Positions 52,648 through 61,746 of a DNA stretch of 64,000 nt are shown here, one piece after another. The first letter of the stretch is position 1. Each line of letters begins with the position of its first letter. Below the pieces are notes generated by a model that worked only from the letters and a program-made list of their open reading frames with translations, did not search any database and had not been told where the DNA came from. This DNA comes from Actinopolymorpha pittospori. Its GTDB lineage: Bacteria; Actinomycetota; Actinomycetes; Propionibacteriales; Actinopolymorphaceae. Where the stretch lies: the NCBI RefSeq assembly GCF_014873875.1, contig NZ_JADBEM010000001.1, positions 3,162,001-3,226,000 on the forward strand, read 5' to 3'. The position numbers and the translations under genes are program-made.

Positions 52648-53553
52648 TCAGGTCAGGTCGAGCACGGCCTTCCCGGCCACCTGGCGACCCAGGAGCGCCT
52701 CGATCGCTTCGGTGACGCGATCCCAACCTCCCCGCCAGCCGACCTGCGGGTCGAGCTTGCCGTGGGCGATGAGGTCGATGAGGTAGCCCAGGTCGCGGCC
52801 GAGGCCCGCCCCCATGATGAAGCCCTCGAGCCGCCGCCTGGGCCCGACCGTGGAGTACGGCGGGAAGACCGTCGGCTCACCGGAGGTGGCGCCGATCGAC
52901 TGGAGGGAGCCGCCCTCGCCGAGCAGGCTGAAGGCGCGCGCGAGACCGGGGCCACCCACGTTGTCGATGACGCCGTGCAGGGGCCCCTCCACGGTGTCCA
53001 GCCCGACGACCACCTCGGCGGCACCGAGTTCGGCGAGGCCGGCGCCCCGCTCGGGACGGCCGACGCTGGCGATCACCTCGGCGCCCGCCAGCGCCGCGAT
53101 CTGGACCGCGAACCGCCCGACGCCGCCGGACGCTCCGGTGACCAGCACGCGCTCGCCGCCGACGAAGCCGAACCGCCGGATCGCCCGCAGCGCGGTGACG
53201 CCGGCGACCGGCAGCGCGCTGGCCGCGCCGAGCTCGACGGACTCGGGTACGACGGCGATCTCGCTGGTGTCGACGGCCCGGCGTTCGGCCCAGGCTCCGG
53301 AGGGCCCGAACGTCACGACGCGACTGCCGGCCCGCGGCCCGGAACCGTCGGCGGCCGCCTCGGCGACGATCCCGGCGGCGTCCCAGCCCGGCACCGTGCC
53401 GGCCGGTTGGGACCCGACGGAGCCGAGTTCGCCGTAGTTGAGTGAGAAGGCGCGTACGTCGACAAGCGCCTGGGAACGGTCCGCGCGGGGGTCCGGTGCC
53501 TCACCGAGGCGGAGACCGGAGGGAGCGGACTGGTCGACCACGAGTGCACGCAT
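52648..53553 (-). CDS. Zinc-independent quinone oxidoreductase-type MDR protein
   Basis: A 301-residue medium-chain dehydrogenase/reductase: MRALVVDQSAPSG, FSLNYGELG, GWDAAGIV, LPVAGVTALRAIRR and the NADPH motif VLVTGASGGVGRFAVQIA near 133-150. The zinc ligands of alcohol dehydrogenases are absent, as in quinone oxidoreductases. It reduces quinones or enones with NADPH in the cytosol. Divergently placed away from acs, with 58 bases between their ends. Confidence 0.85.
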   Translation of the reverse strand: MRALVVDQSAPSGLRLGEAPDPRADRSQALVDVRAFSLNYGELGSVGSQPAGTVPGWDAAGIVAEAAADGSGPRAGSRVVTFGPSGAWAERRAVDTSEIAVVPESVELGAASALPVAGVTALRAIRRFGFVGGERVLVTGASGGVGRFAVQIAALAGAEVIASVGRPERGAGLAELGAAEVVVGLDTVEGPLHGVIDNVGGPGLARAFSLLGEGGSLQSIGATSGEPTVFPPYSTVGPRRRLEGFIMGAGLGRDLGYLIDLIAHGKLDPQVGWRGGWDRVTEAIEALLGRQVAGKAVLDLT

Positions 53554-53611
53554 AGAGACCAGCGTTCCCCGGGACCGGTTTTTGTGCCAGCCCCGGGAAA
53601 CTCCGTTGGTC

Positions 53612-55576
53612 TCAGTCGTCGTCGCCCGAAGCGCCCGGCTTGGAGAGATTGGTGCGGATGAGCTCCATCACCGAGGAGTCGGTCAACGTCGTGACGTCGC
53701 CGAGCTCGCGGTTTTCGGCGACGTCACGCAGCAGCCGCCGCATGATCTTGCCCGACCGGGTCTTCGGCAGCTCGTCGACGACCAGGATCTGCCGCGGCTT
53801 CGCGATCGGACCGATCTCGGAGGCCACGTGGTCGCGAAGCTCCTTGACGACCGCGTCGCCACCGCTGGCGGCCGACCCGCGCATGATCACGAACGCGACC
53901 ACGGCCTGACCGGTGGTCGGGTCGTTCGCGCCGACCACGGCGGCCTCGGCCACCTTCGGGTGGGAGACCAGCGCCGACTCGATCTCCGTCGTGGACAGCC
54001 GGTGACCGGAGACGTTCATGACGTCGTCGACCCGGCCGAGCAGCCAGATGTCGCCGTCGTCGTCCTTCTTCGCGCCGTCGCCGGCGAAGTAGCGGCCCTG
54101 GAAGCGCGACCAGTAGGTGTCGACGTAGCGCTGGTCGTCACCCCACAGCGTGCGCAGCATCGCCGGCCAGGGCTCGGTGATCACGAGGTAGCCGCCGGAG
54201 CCGTTGGGCACCGGGTTACCGGCGTCGTCGACCACCTCCGCGGCGATACCGGGCAGCGCCTTCATCGCCGCGCCGGGCTTGCCCTCCGTCACACCCGGCA
54301 GCGGGCTGATCATCAGGGCGCCCGTCTCGGTCTGCCACCAAGTGTCGACGACCGGGGTGCGGTCACCACCGATGTGGGTGCGGTACCAGACGTAGGCCTC
54401 GGGGTTGATCGGCTCACCGACGCTGCCGAGCACCCGCAGCGAGGTGAGGTCGAACTCCGCCGGGATCTGCTCGCCCCACTTCATGAACGTGCGGATCGCG
54501 GTGGGCGCGCAGTAGAGGATGGTGACGCCGTACTTCGCGATGAGCTCCCACCAGCGACCCTGGTGCGGAGTGTCCGGCGTCCCCTCGTACATCACGCTGG
54601 TCACGCCGTTGGCGAGCGGGCCGTAGACGATGTAGGAGTGGCCGGTGACCCAGCCGATGTCGGCGGCCGTCCAGAAGATGTCGGTCTCCGGCTTGATGTC
54701 GAAGACGCCCCAGTGGGTCCAGGCGACCTGGGTGAGGTAGCCGCCGGTGGTGTGCAGGATGCCCTTCGGCTTCCCGGTGGTGCCGCTCGTGTACATCACG
54801 TAGAGCGGGTGCTCCGCGTCGAAGAACTCCGGCGTGTGCTGGTCGCTCTGCCTGTCGACGACGTCGTGCCACCACAGGTCACGGCCGTCCTTCCACTCGA
54901 CGTCCTGCGACGTGCGCTTCACCACGAGCACGTTGCGGACGTCGGGGCACTCGGCGAGCGCCTGGTCAACCTGCGGCTTGAGCGCGCTGGGGGCGCCACG
55001 GCGGTAGCCGCCGTCGGAGGTGATCACGATCCGGGCGTCGCAGTCCTGGATCCGGTCGCGCAGCGCGGTCGCGGAGAAGCCACCGAAGACCACGGTGTGC
55101 GGTGCGCCGATCCGGGCGCAGGCGAGCATCGCGACGACGGTCTCGGGGATCATCGGCATGTAGATGGCGACCCGGTCGCCGGTCTGGACGCCGAGTTCGA
55201 TCAACGCGTTGGCGGCCTTGGAGACCTCGCGCTGCAGGTCGGCGTAGGTGATCGTGCGGGTGTCGCCCGGCTCACCCTCCCAGTGGTAGGCGACCTTGTC
55301 GCCGTTGCCGGCCTCGACGTGGCGGTCGACGCAGTTGTAGGCCGCGTTGAGCCGGCCGCCGACGAACCACTTGGCGAAGGGCGCGTTGCTCCAGTCGAGC
55401 GCCTGGTCCCATTCCTGGTCCCAGTGCAGGCGCCGCGCCTGGCGTTCCCAGAAGGCGACCCGGTCGGCGCTGGCCTCGCCATAGGTGTCGGCCGTGACGT
55501 TGGCAGCAGCCGCGAGCTCGGCTGGCGGTGCGAACCGGCGATCCTCTCGCAGGAGGTTCGAGAGTGCTTCGCTCAC
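53612..55576 (-). CDS. acs: Acetyl-CoA synthetase
   Basis: A 654-residue AMP-forming ligase of the usual length. The phosphate-binding loop is [19 protein letters not shown] near 265, followed by [16 protein letters not shown] and [20 protein letters not shown]. The C-terminal [14 protein letters not shown] carries the lysine that protein acetyltransferases modify to switch the enzyme off. It converts acetate to acetyl-CoA. It lies downstream of an acetate symporter and DUF485 gene on the same strand, forming an acetate-use locus. Orthologue by position of Rv3667. Confidence 0.95.
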   Translation of the reverse strand: MSEALSNLLREDRRFAPPAELAAAANVTADTYGEASADRVAFWERQARRLHWDQEWDQALDWSNAPFAKWFVGGRLNAAYNCVDRHVEAGNGDKVAYHWEGEPGDTRTITYADLQREVSKAANALIELGVQTGDRVAIYMPMIPETVVAMLACARIGAPHTVVFGGFSATALRDRIQDCDARIVITSDGGYRRGAPSALKPQVDQALAECPDVRNVLVVKRTSQDVEWKDGRDLWWHDVVDRQSDQHTPEFFDAEHPLYVMYTSGTTGKPKGILHTTGGYLTQVAWTHWGVFDIKPETDIFWTAADIGWVTGHSYIVYGPLANGVTSVMYEGTPDTPHQGRWWELIAKYGVTILYCAPTAIRTFMKWGEQIPAEFDLTSLRVLGSVGEPINPEAYVWYRTHIGGDRTPVVDTWWQTETGALMISPLPGVTEGKPGAAMKALPGIAAEVVDDAGNPVPNGSGGYLVITEPWPAMLRTLWGDDQRYVDTYWSRFQGRYFAGDGAKKDDDGDIWLLGRVDDVMNVSGHRLSTTEIESALVSHPKVAEAAVVGANDPTTGQAVVAFVIMRGSAASGGDAVVKELRDHVASEIGPIAKPRQILVVDELPKTRSGKIMRRLLRDVAENRELGDVTTLTDSSVMELIRTNLSKPGASGDDD

Positions 55577-55766
55577 GGGGGAACCCCTTCCTGTGTGTGG
55601 TCGGTCGCTTCGTAACGAGCTGTCCCGCGACCTTCATCCGCAGGACTGACCCTAGCCTTGGGCCGTTTTCGTCCGGGACAACGGTTGCACGGGCGAGATT
55701 GGCCTGTACCGGCCGCGCGGCTCAGACACCGCGCGGCGGTACGGGCTGTGACAGCTCGGACGACGC

Positions 55767-57437
55767 TCAGTGTCGGGTGGCCGCCTCCGCACCCGCACCC
55801 GTGAGCGCGCGGACCTCGAGTTCGTCGTATCGGCGCTCGGAGTCGGTGTCACGGCCGAGGACGGTCCCGAGCCAGCCGAGCAGGAAGCCGAGCGGGATCG
55901 AGACGATGCCCGGGTTCTCCAGCGGGAACCACGCGAAGTCGACCCCGAGCGGGAACAACGAAGCACTCGTCCCGTCGGCGGCCACCTTGCCGGAGACGAC
56001 CGGCGAGAAGAACACCAGCAGGATGGCGCTGGCGAGCCCGCCGTAGATGCTCCAGACCGCACCCCGGGTGTTGAACCGGCGCCAGAACAGGTTGTAGATG
56101 ATCGCCGGCAGGTTGGCCGAGGCCGCCACCGCGAACGCCAGCGCCACCAGGAACGCGACGTTGAGTCCCTGCGAGGGGATCGCGAGGGCGATGGCGACCG
56201 CGCCGATCAGCACCGCGGCCACCCGGGCGACCCGGACCTCCTGCCGCTCGGTGGCCTGCCCGCGCCGGAAGACGTGGGCGTAGATGTCGTGGGCGAACGA
56301 CGAGGCCGAGGTGAGGGTCAGTCCGGCGACCACCGCGAGGATGGTCGCGAACGCCACCGCGGCGATCAGCGCGAGCAGCACCGCTCCGCCGGTCGTTCCC
56401 GCTCCACCGCCGGCCGCCTGCGCCAGCAGCGGCGCGGCCACGTTGCCCGCCGACGCGGCCACCTGCGAGCCGGGGCCGGTGTCGAGCAGCGCCGCCGCGC
56501 CGAATCCGAGCACCAAGGTCATCAGGTAGAAGGCGCCGATGATGCCGATCGCCCACTGCACCGAGGAGCGCGCGGCCCGCGAGGTCGGGACGGTGTAGAA
56601 GCGGATCAGGATGTGCGGCAGCCCGGCCGTGCCGAGGACGAGCGCCAGCCCGAGGGAGAGGAAATCGATCTTGGAGGTGAGGGTCTGGCCGTACTTCAGG
56701 CCCGGCTCGATGAAGGCCTGCCCCTTCCCACTCCGGTCGGCCGCGGCGCCAAGCAGGTCGGAGAGGTTGAAGCCGAACTTCCACAAGACGATGCCGGAGA
56801 TGAGGATGGTGCCGCCCATGAGCAAGATCGCCTTGACGATCTGCACCCACGTCGTTCCCTTCATGCCTCCGACCGTGACGTAGAAGATCATCAGCGCGCC
56901 GACGAGCACGATGGTGAGGTTCTTGGCCGTGTCGCCGCTCACGTTGAGCAGTAGCGCGACGAGCGAACCCGCGCCCACCATCTGCGCGAGCAGATAGAAG
57001 ACGGAGACGCCGAGCGTGGACACCGCGGCGGCGGTGCGCACCGGGCGCTGGCGCATGCGGTAGGCGAGCTGGTCGGCGAGAGTGAACCGGCCGGAGTTGC
57101 GCAGGAGTTCGGCCACCAGCATCAACGCGACCAGCCACGCGACCAGGAAGCCGATCGAATAGAGAAATCCGTCGTAGCCGGAAAGCGCGATCGCGCCGGT
57201 GATGCCGAGGAAGGACGCGGCCGACATGTAGTCACCTGAGATGGCCATGCCGTTCTGGAAACCGGAGAAGGACCGGCCGGCCGCGTAGTAGTCGGCGGCG
57301 GTCTTGTTCTGCCGGCTCGCCACCAGGGTGACGTACAACGTCACCGCCACGACGGCGAGGAACAACACCAGGGTGAGCGTCCGGTGGTCGGAACCCTGTG
57401 CCGCGGCGGCGAGATGCGGTGTCGCGATCGTGCTCAT
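55767..57437 (-). CDS. actP: Cation/acetate symporter (ActP-like)
   Basis: A 556-residue sodium:solute symporter with about 13 helices. Features are DYYAAGRSFSGFQNGMAISGDYMSAASFLGI in the first third, ADQLAYRMR, and YYVTVGGMKGTTWVQIVKA-like sequence (VTVGGMKGTTWVQIV). It takes up acetate, and perhaps other short acids, with Na+ or H+. Its ATG overlaps the stop of the DUF485 gene, the standard partner. Upstream of acs on the same strand. Confidence 0.92.
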   Translation of the reverse strand: MSTIATPHLAAAAQGSDHRTLTLVLFLAVVAVTLYVTLVASRQNKTAADYYAAGRSFSGFQNGMAISGDYMSAASFLGITGAIALSGYDGFLYSIGFLVAWLVALMLVAELLRNSGRFTLADQLAYRMRQRPVRTAAAVSTLGVSVFYLLAQMVGAGSLVALLLNVSGDTAKNLTIVLVGALMIFYVTVGGMKGTTWVQIVKAILLMGGTILISGIVLWKFGFNLSDLLGAAADRSGKGQAFIEPGLKYGQTLTSKIDFLSLGLALVLGTAGLPHILIRFYTVPTSRAARSSVQWAIGIIGAFYLMTLVLGFGAAALLDTGPGSQVAASAGNVAAPLLAQAAGGGAGTTGGAVLLALIAAVAFATILAVVAGLTLTSASSFAHDIYAHVFRRGQATERQEVRVARVAAVLIGAVAIALAIPSQGLNVAFLVALAFAVAASANLPAIIYNLFWRRFNTRGAVWSIYGGLASAILLVFFSPVVSGKVAADGTSASLFPLGVDFAWFPLENPGIVSIPLGFLLGWLGTVLGRDTDSERRYDELEVRALTGAGAEAATRH

Positions 57438-57772
57438 TGGTTCACCGCCTTCTCGTAGCGGGCGTTGAGTTCGGTGGCCACCGGGTCGAGGCGGCGGCGC
57501 GCGTGCCGGCTGTAGAGGAAGGCGATGACGAACGTCGAGAGGAACTGCAAGAGCCCGAAGACGAGTGCGACGTTGATCTTGCCCGCGACCTTCGTGCTCA
57601 TGAATCCGGGCGCCCAGTTGGCGCAGACGACGTAGAGCAGATACCAGGCGAGGAACGCGATCGTCCAGGGAAAGGCGAAAGCGCGGTGGCGCCTGCGGAG
57701 CCCGCGGAACTCTTCGCTGCGAGCGATCCCGGCGTAGGTCTCGTCCTGTCTGACCGTTGTGCGTTCGGCCAC
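57434..57772 (-). CDS. DUF485 membrane protein, partner of the acetate symporter
   Basis: A 112-residue protein with two transmembrane helices (FAFPWTIAFLAWYLLYVVC and NVALVFGLLQFLSTFVIAFLY), preceded by EEFRGLRRRHRAFAFP, typical of DUF485 (YjcH). It is always next to acetate/solute symporters and presumably helps them. GTG 57772 is chosen because GGAGGTG lies six bases upstream; ATG 57802 would be longer without a site. Stop overlaps actP start (ATGA). Confidence 0.88.
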   Translation of the reverse strand: MAERTTVRQDETYAGIARSEEFRGLRRRHRAFAFPWTIAFLAWYLLYVVCANWAPGFMSTKVAGKINVALVFGLLQFLSTFVIAFLYSRHARRRLDPVATELNARYEKAVNQ

Positions 57773-57959
57773 GTTGCCCACCTCCGCTGATGTCGACGGC
57801 ATATGCGTACGACGCGTGACGGTGCTCACCGTAGAACGGCGGTGGTCACTCGGGAAGTGTTTCCGATTCCTCGGTCAGTCGAAATCCGCTCGTGGTTGAA
57901 AATCCAGGTCCGGTCCGCCGAAAACCGCGCCGACAACGGGTGCGGCCGCCCGCCGGGCA

Positions 57960-58637
57960 TCAGTCGAAGTCGGTGGCCAGACCGGGTTCGCGGTGATGGT
58001 CGAAGAGGATCTCGAGCTGGTCCGCGGTGCATCGTCCGGTGGAGAGCTCGGGCAACTCGTCCAGGCCGAAGAGGCCGACGTCGATGGTCTCCCCGTCCAG
58101 CCCCGCGGTCGGTCGCGCGTCGTCGAGGCGTTCGACCAGGAAGAAGAGCTTGTAGATGTGCCAGGGGCTGCCGGCGTGACCGTTGCGACGCGAGCCGTCG
58201 TGGACCGCCGCGAGCCTGGTGGCCCGGACCCGAAGCCCCGCCTCCTCCAGGAACTCGCGTTCGGCGGCCTCGGACGGTGCGTCCAGCGCGTCGGCCCACC
58301 CGCCCGGCAGAGTCCAGCGACCGTCGCGGCCCTCCCGGACCAGCAACACCTTGCCACCGTCGAACAGTGCCCCGCGGACGTCGACCTTCGGGGTGGCGTG
58401 CCCGGCCTCGGCGGCCAGAGCCGCACGGAAGTCCGCCGGACCGGTCCGCGCGAGGAGCGCCATCACCTCCGCCGACATCGACCGCAGCCGCTCGTAGCGG
58501 GCCAGGTCGTAGCGGTCGGTGCCGTACGTCAGGCCGTTCTGGGCCATCGCCGCGAGCTCGACCGCCACCGCGTGCAGTCGGCGGCCGGGGTCGTCCTGAG
58601 CCTGCTCGTCGTCGGGGGTCTCGCCCGTGCTGGTCAC
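57960..58637 (-). CDS. Nudix hydrolase with N-terminal helical domain
   Basis: A 225-residue protein. An N-terminal helical domain (about 20-75, LHAVAVELAAMAQNGLTYGTDRYDLARYERL) is typical of the ADP-ribose pyrophosphatase-like subgroup with a Nudix N domain. The box half REFLEEAGLRV lies near 125-136 after PGGWADALD. It may hydrolyse nucleotide sugars or ADP-ribose. It ends 31 bases after the following methyltransferase start region in the same direction, so co-transcription is possible. Confidence 0.83.
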   Translation of the reverse strand: MTSTGETPDDEQAQDDPGRRLHAVAVELAAMAQNGLTYGTDRYDLARYERLRSMSAEVMALLARTGPADFRAALAAEAGHATPKVDVRGALFDGGKVLLVREGRDGRWTLPGGWADALDAPSEAAEREFLEEAGLRVRATRLAAVHDGSRRNGHAGSPWHIYKLFFLVERLDDARPTAGLDGETIDVGLFGLDELPELSTGRCTADQLEILFDHHREPGLATDFD

Positions 58638-58668
58638 GGGCCCAGTCTCGCACCGCGCGGTGGGAGCC

Positions 58669-59574
58669 TCAGTTCCGCTTGCGCACCCGCGCCCGGTAGC
58701 AGGTGGTGGTGTAGGGCATCACCAGACCGTCCGGCTGGCGCGCGGTCATGTCGAAGAGCTGGCCGACGTGGAAGAGCACCTCGTTGCGCTCGGCGGGGGA
58801 GAGCGTCGCGACGTAGGACCGGGACGCGACGAGCTGAACCAGGCCCTCCCGGTCGAGCTTCTGCCAGAGCCGGAAACCGGTGTACTCCGGAGGCTCGAAC
58901 AGCCGGCTCCACTGGAGCTTCTCGATGAGCTCCTCGGCCTGTCGGGACTGGATGCGCTCGGCCGAGGCGAGGAGGCCGGACAGCTGGCGCACCCAGGGGA
59001 CGGACTCGTCGCGGTAGTTCCAGATCAGCCCGAGGGTCCCGCCCGGTCGCAGGACCCGGGCGATCTCCGCGAGCGCCACGTCGGTGTCGAACCAGTGGAA
59101 CGCCTGCGCGACCACGACCGCGTCGGCGCAGGAGTCGGCGAGTGGAATGCGTTCGGCGACCGCGCGGATCGGGATCGCTCGCGGCACCGCCCGGACCAGC
59201 CGGTCCAGCATCGGCCCGGCCGGCTCGACCGCGACGACGACGTGGCCGTCGTCGACAAGGGTCCGGGTCAGCTTGCCCGTACCGGCGGCGAGTTCGACGA
59301 CGGTCGCGGGGCGCAGGGTCGCGGTGGCGTCGGCCGGTCCGGTACCGAACTCCGTCGTGTCGGCGGGTGTCGGGTCGGCAGGTGTGCTGTCATGGATACC
59401 GGCGACGGCGTAGGAGTCGTAGCCGTCGAGGGGTACGTCGTCCAGGCCACTCGGGCGGTGGTCGGCCAGCAGCCAGCGGGCCGCCTCGATCGGATACTCG
59501 GGGCGGCTGCGTTCATAGACGTCGGCGGTGGCCCCGAAGGACCGACTCCGCGACCGCCGTACCGAATCATCCAT
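58669..59574 (-). CDS. Class I SAM-dependent methyltransferase
   Basis: A 301-residue protein. The SAM motif is VVELAAGTGKLTRTL near 88-102, followed by VVAVEPAGPMLDRL, CADAVVVAQAFHWFDTD and LRPGGTLGLIWNYRDES. It has a family-typical opening (FGATADVYERSRPEYP). This is the group of type 11 methyltransferases with FHWF, substrate unknown. The MT gene precedes the Nudix gene on the minus strand with a 31-base gap. Confidence 0.82.
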   Translation of the reverse strand: MDDSVRRSRSRSFGATADVYERSRPEYPIEAARWLLADHRPSGLDDVPLDGYDSYAVAGIHDSTPADPTPADTTEFGTGPADATATLRPATVVELAAGTGKLTRTLVDDGHVVVAVEPAGPMLDRLVRAVPRAIPIRAVAERIPLADSCADAVVVAQAFHWFDTDVALAEIARVLRPGGTLGLIWNYRDESVPWVRQLSGLLASAERIQSRQAEELIEKLQWSRLFEPPEYTGFRLWQKLDREGLVQLVASRSYVATLSPAERNEVLFHVGQLFDMTARQPDGLVMPYTTTCYRARVRKRN

Positions 59575-59983
59575 GGTCCCGCGATGCTACGCGAAGTCGT
59601 GCGCGGCGCGCCGTTTCGGGGCGGAGGTCGGCCACCCTGGACGGACCCTGGCTGGAGCCCCGGGTAGGACCCAGTGACGACGCGGGTCGGACGCTGTGGA
59701 GAGCCGGGTCAGGTCGCGGCCGGTCCGCTGGGGACCGGGCGAGCAGCGAGCCGGGTCGGCCGTCGGCGAGGCGCCGCGCGGTCGCAGTCGCGTACGCCGA
59801 TGTCAAGCAGCGCTTGGCGGTCGGTGTCGGACGGTAGCCGCATCGGCGGGCCGTGCTCCGCCGCCATCGTGCCGCCGGTGTCATGCCGCCGGGGTCGACA
59901 CTGCTCACGGAACGCCACGACGAGCGCGACCTTACGGCGGAAGCCGGGCGGAGCGGGGAAAATGACCTGTGCAAGACGCGAGA
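59575..59983. other. Intergenic stretch without a supported gene
   Basis: No convincing gene. An open minus-strand frame ending near 59709 encodes MRLPSDTDRQALLDIGV and an Arg/Pro-rich tail, but it has no ribosome site and looks like chance. The region should include the promoter of the methyltransferase. Confidence 0.3.
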
Positions 59984-60010
59984 GCGGCGCTTCCGAATCG
60001 GAAGCGCCGC
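59984..60010 (-). terminator. Terminator of the small TTA-containing gene
   Basis: A perfect 13-bp inverted repeat (59984-59996 with 59998-60010). It begins about 20 bases after the stop codon of the 39-residue gene on the minus strand. Confidence 0.7.
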
Positions 60011-60031
60011 CCGATCGGCACGCCGACCGGG

Positions 60032-60151
60032 TTACCAAGCGCGCAGCTTGTCGTCCACTTCGGTCACCCCGGAGGGACTGCCCTCTAAGACGGGCTGGTC
60101 GTCGCGTGGGTACCCGTCGGCGTGCACATCCTCGGCGGTCAGAATCCGCAT
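60032..60151 (-). CDS. 39-residue small protein with a rare TTA codon
   Basis: ATG 60151, preceded by GAAGAGGCG eight bases upstream, opens a frame ending in TAA at 60032-60034. The acidic peptide begins MRILTAEDVHADGYPRDD and ends VTEVDDKLRAW. Leu22 is encoded by TTA, a codon very rare in such high-GC genomes and in streptomycetes read only by the bldA tRNA. A terminator hairpin follows the stop. Ribosome site, compact frame and terminator together make it a credible gene. No family is recognised and its function is unknown. Confidence 0.6.
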   Translation of the reverse strand: MRILTAEDVHADGYPRDDQPVLEGSPSGVTEVDDKLRAW

Positions 60152-60250
60152 CGCGTCGCCTCTTCCGACCTTGGGATGTCGTGCCTTTCTCCTACCTTCC
60201 TACCCGAGAAGGGAGGCGTCTGGCAAAGGTCTTCACGGTTGTTCCGCGTT

Positions 60251-61153
60251 TCACGAATGTCCGGCGCGGGCGGGAAGAAGATCCAGGAGATGGGAACGGG
60301 CGGCCTTCTCGATCGATTCGACCGTGGTGGGCGAATTCGTCCCGCGTCCCCTGCGGACCGCCCACAACAACGCCATCGCCGCTCCTGCGCACACGGCGAC
60401 GGTGAGCACGGGTCGGTTGACGGTCCGGTTCTCGTGGGCGTCGACCGCGGTGGGTCGGGTGAAACGGAGGACTGGCCAGCCGCGCTCACCGGCGATCCTG
60501 CGCAGCGCGCGGTCGGGGTTGACGGCGTAGGGGTGACCGACCGAGTTCAACAGCGGCAGGTCGGTGATCGAGTCGGAGTAGGCGTAGCACTGGCTCAGGT
60601 CGTAGCCGCGGGTGTCGGCGAGTTCCTCCACGGCGGTCACCTTGTTCTGGCCGTAGGAGTAGAAGTCGATCACGCCGGTGAATCTGCCGTCCTCGATGGA
60701 CATTCGGGTGGCGATCACCCGGTCGGCGCCGAGCAGCTCCCCGATCGGTTCGACGACCTCCTGGCCGGAGGAGGAGACGATCACGATGTCGTGGCCGGCC
60801 GCGCGGTGTTGGGCGATCAGCGTGACGGCCTCGGCGAAGACCAGCGGGTCGACGACGTGGTGCAGCGCCTCGGCGACGATGTCCTTGACGGTCTGGACTT
60901 CCCATCCGGTGACGATGGCGGACAGGTAGGCCCGCATCTTCTCCATCTGTTCGTGGTCCGCGCCACCCAGGTGGTAGACGAACTGCGCGTACGCCGACCG
61001 CACGACGGCGCGTCGGTTGATCAGGCCGCCCTGGTAGAAGTGGCGGCTGAATGCGAGCGTGCTCGACCTGGCGAGGATCGTCTTGTCCAGATCGAAGAAC
61101 GCCGCGATCGGGGCGTCGTGGTCTGCTGCGTGGGGTGATGCGGCGGGGTCCAT
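60251..61153 (-). CDS. HAD-IB family hydrolase (SerB-like) with C-terminal membrane helix
   Basis: A 300-residue HAD hydrolase. Motif I is FFDLDKTIL near residue 20-28, motif II is IVIVSSSGQE near 135-144, and motif IV is YAYSDSITDLPLL near 206-218. A hydrophobic helix (PVLTVAVCAGAAMALLWAV) near 257-275 probably anchors it. The HAD-IB group contains phosphoserine phosphatase-like enzymes and some lipid phosphatases; the substrate is open. Gene order HAD-IB, 6C RNA, ssd matches Rv3661 to Rv3660c. Confidence 0.87.
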   Translation of the reverse strand: MDPAASPHAADHDAPIAAFFDLDKTILARSSTLAFSRHFYQGGLINRRAVVRSAYAQFVYHLGGADHEQMEKMRAYLSAIVTGWEVQTVKDIVAEALHHVVDPLVFAEAVTLIAQHRAAGHDIVIVSSSGQEVVEPIGELLGADRVIATRMSIEDGRFTGVIDFYSYGQNKVTAVEELADTRGYDLSQCYAYSDSITDLPLLNSVGHPYAVNPDRALRRIAGERGWPVLRFTRPTAVDAHENRTVNRPVLTVAVCAGAAMALLWAVRRGRGTNSPTTVESIEKAARSHLLDLLPARAGHS

Positions 61154-61344
61154 CTCTGCAAGCCTATGCGGGTCCACAATGTCCTTCGTCGCTTAGGGGA
61201 CATTCGGGGTCAACTCCCGCATTCTCGGCGGGGTTGTTCCCCATCGTTACCACTTTGCCCGCACAGGGATTGGCGCGGCACGCGCTTCTGAGACAAACTG
61301 GCAGTGGCCCTTCGTCCGGAGTTTTGGGAACTCCGGGTGAGGGA
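61154..61344. promoter_or_regulatory. Divergent promoter region of the HAD gene and the 6C RNA
   Basis: No coding frame. It contains a small hairpin (GGAGTT/GAACTCC near 61318-61334) directly before the 6C RNA. It is expected to contain promoters in both directions; no clear elements could be fixed. Confidence 0.3.
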
Positions 61345-61462
61345 ACGTAAATCTCAGCGGCTCAAACCCCCCCTGGCCGCTGGTGCCGGCCCAGCCGCGG
61401 AGCGCGTGCTGTGGCCAGCGACAGCCCCCGCTCTCCCCCCCGGCGGGGGCTGTCGCCTTTCG
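61345..61462 (+). ncRNA. 6C RNA
   Basis: Two stem-loops each present a run of cytosines in the loop, the mark of the actinobacterial 6C RNA family. Stem 1: CAGCGGC 61355-61361 with GCCGCTG 61376-61382, loop containing seven Cs. Stem 2: GCGACAGCCCCCG 61418-61430 with CGGGGGCTGTCGC 61444-61456, loop with seven Cs, followed by CTTTCGTG, so it also acts as terminator. The place, between the HAD-IB and ssd genes and in the direction of ssd, is the same as 6C (B11) in Mycobacterium tuberculosis. There it regulates growth genes through C-rich loops pairing to G-rich mRNAs. The 5' end is approximate. Confidence 0.85.
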
Positions 61463-61746
61463 TGTCCCCTGCTCTAGTGCCCAGCACCAGGCGATGCGAA
61501 CCATCGAAACTCAGAGGTTCTCCGGCCACTCGACGCTGCTCCCACCAGCCTTCCGGTGCCAACCTGGGCATGCCGGGTGTTTTCCACACTGAGCGTATCG
61601 GCGCGACCGTCCACAGGCTCGAATCGAGCTCACTCGCCGCATTCGGCCAACGGCCATCGTGGGGGTCGTCCTGCTCTCCGCTGCCCGACCGGTCCCGCAC
61701 CTTCGCAGGGTCCCGGGCCGTGTCCGGTGTCTCGAAAGGTTCCTCG
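61463..61746. other. Leader region of ssd
   Basis: No gene is seen between the 6C RNA and ssd. The frame of ssd is open further upstream but the translation there does not look like protein. The stretch probably holds the ssd promoter and leader. Confidence 0.3.

Noticed and set aside
53438..55615. 725-codon plus-strand open frame opposite acs
   Set aside because: High-GC antisense frame; composition is Arg/Asp/Val-rich without motifs, while acs on the minus strand is unambiguous.
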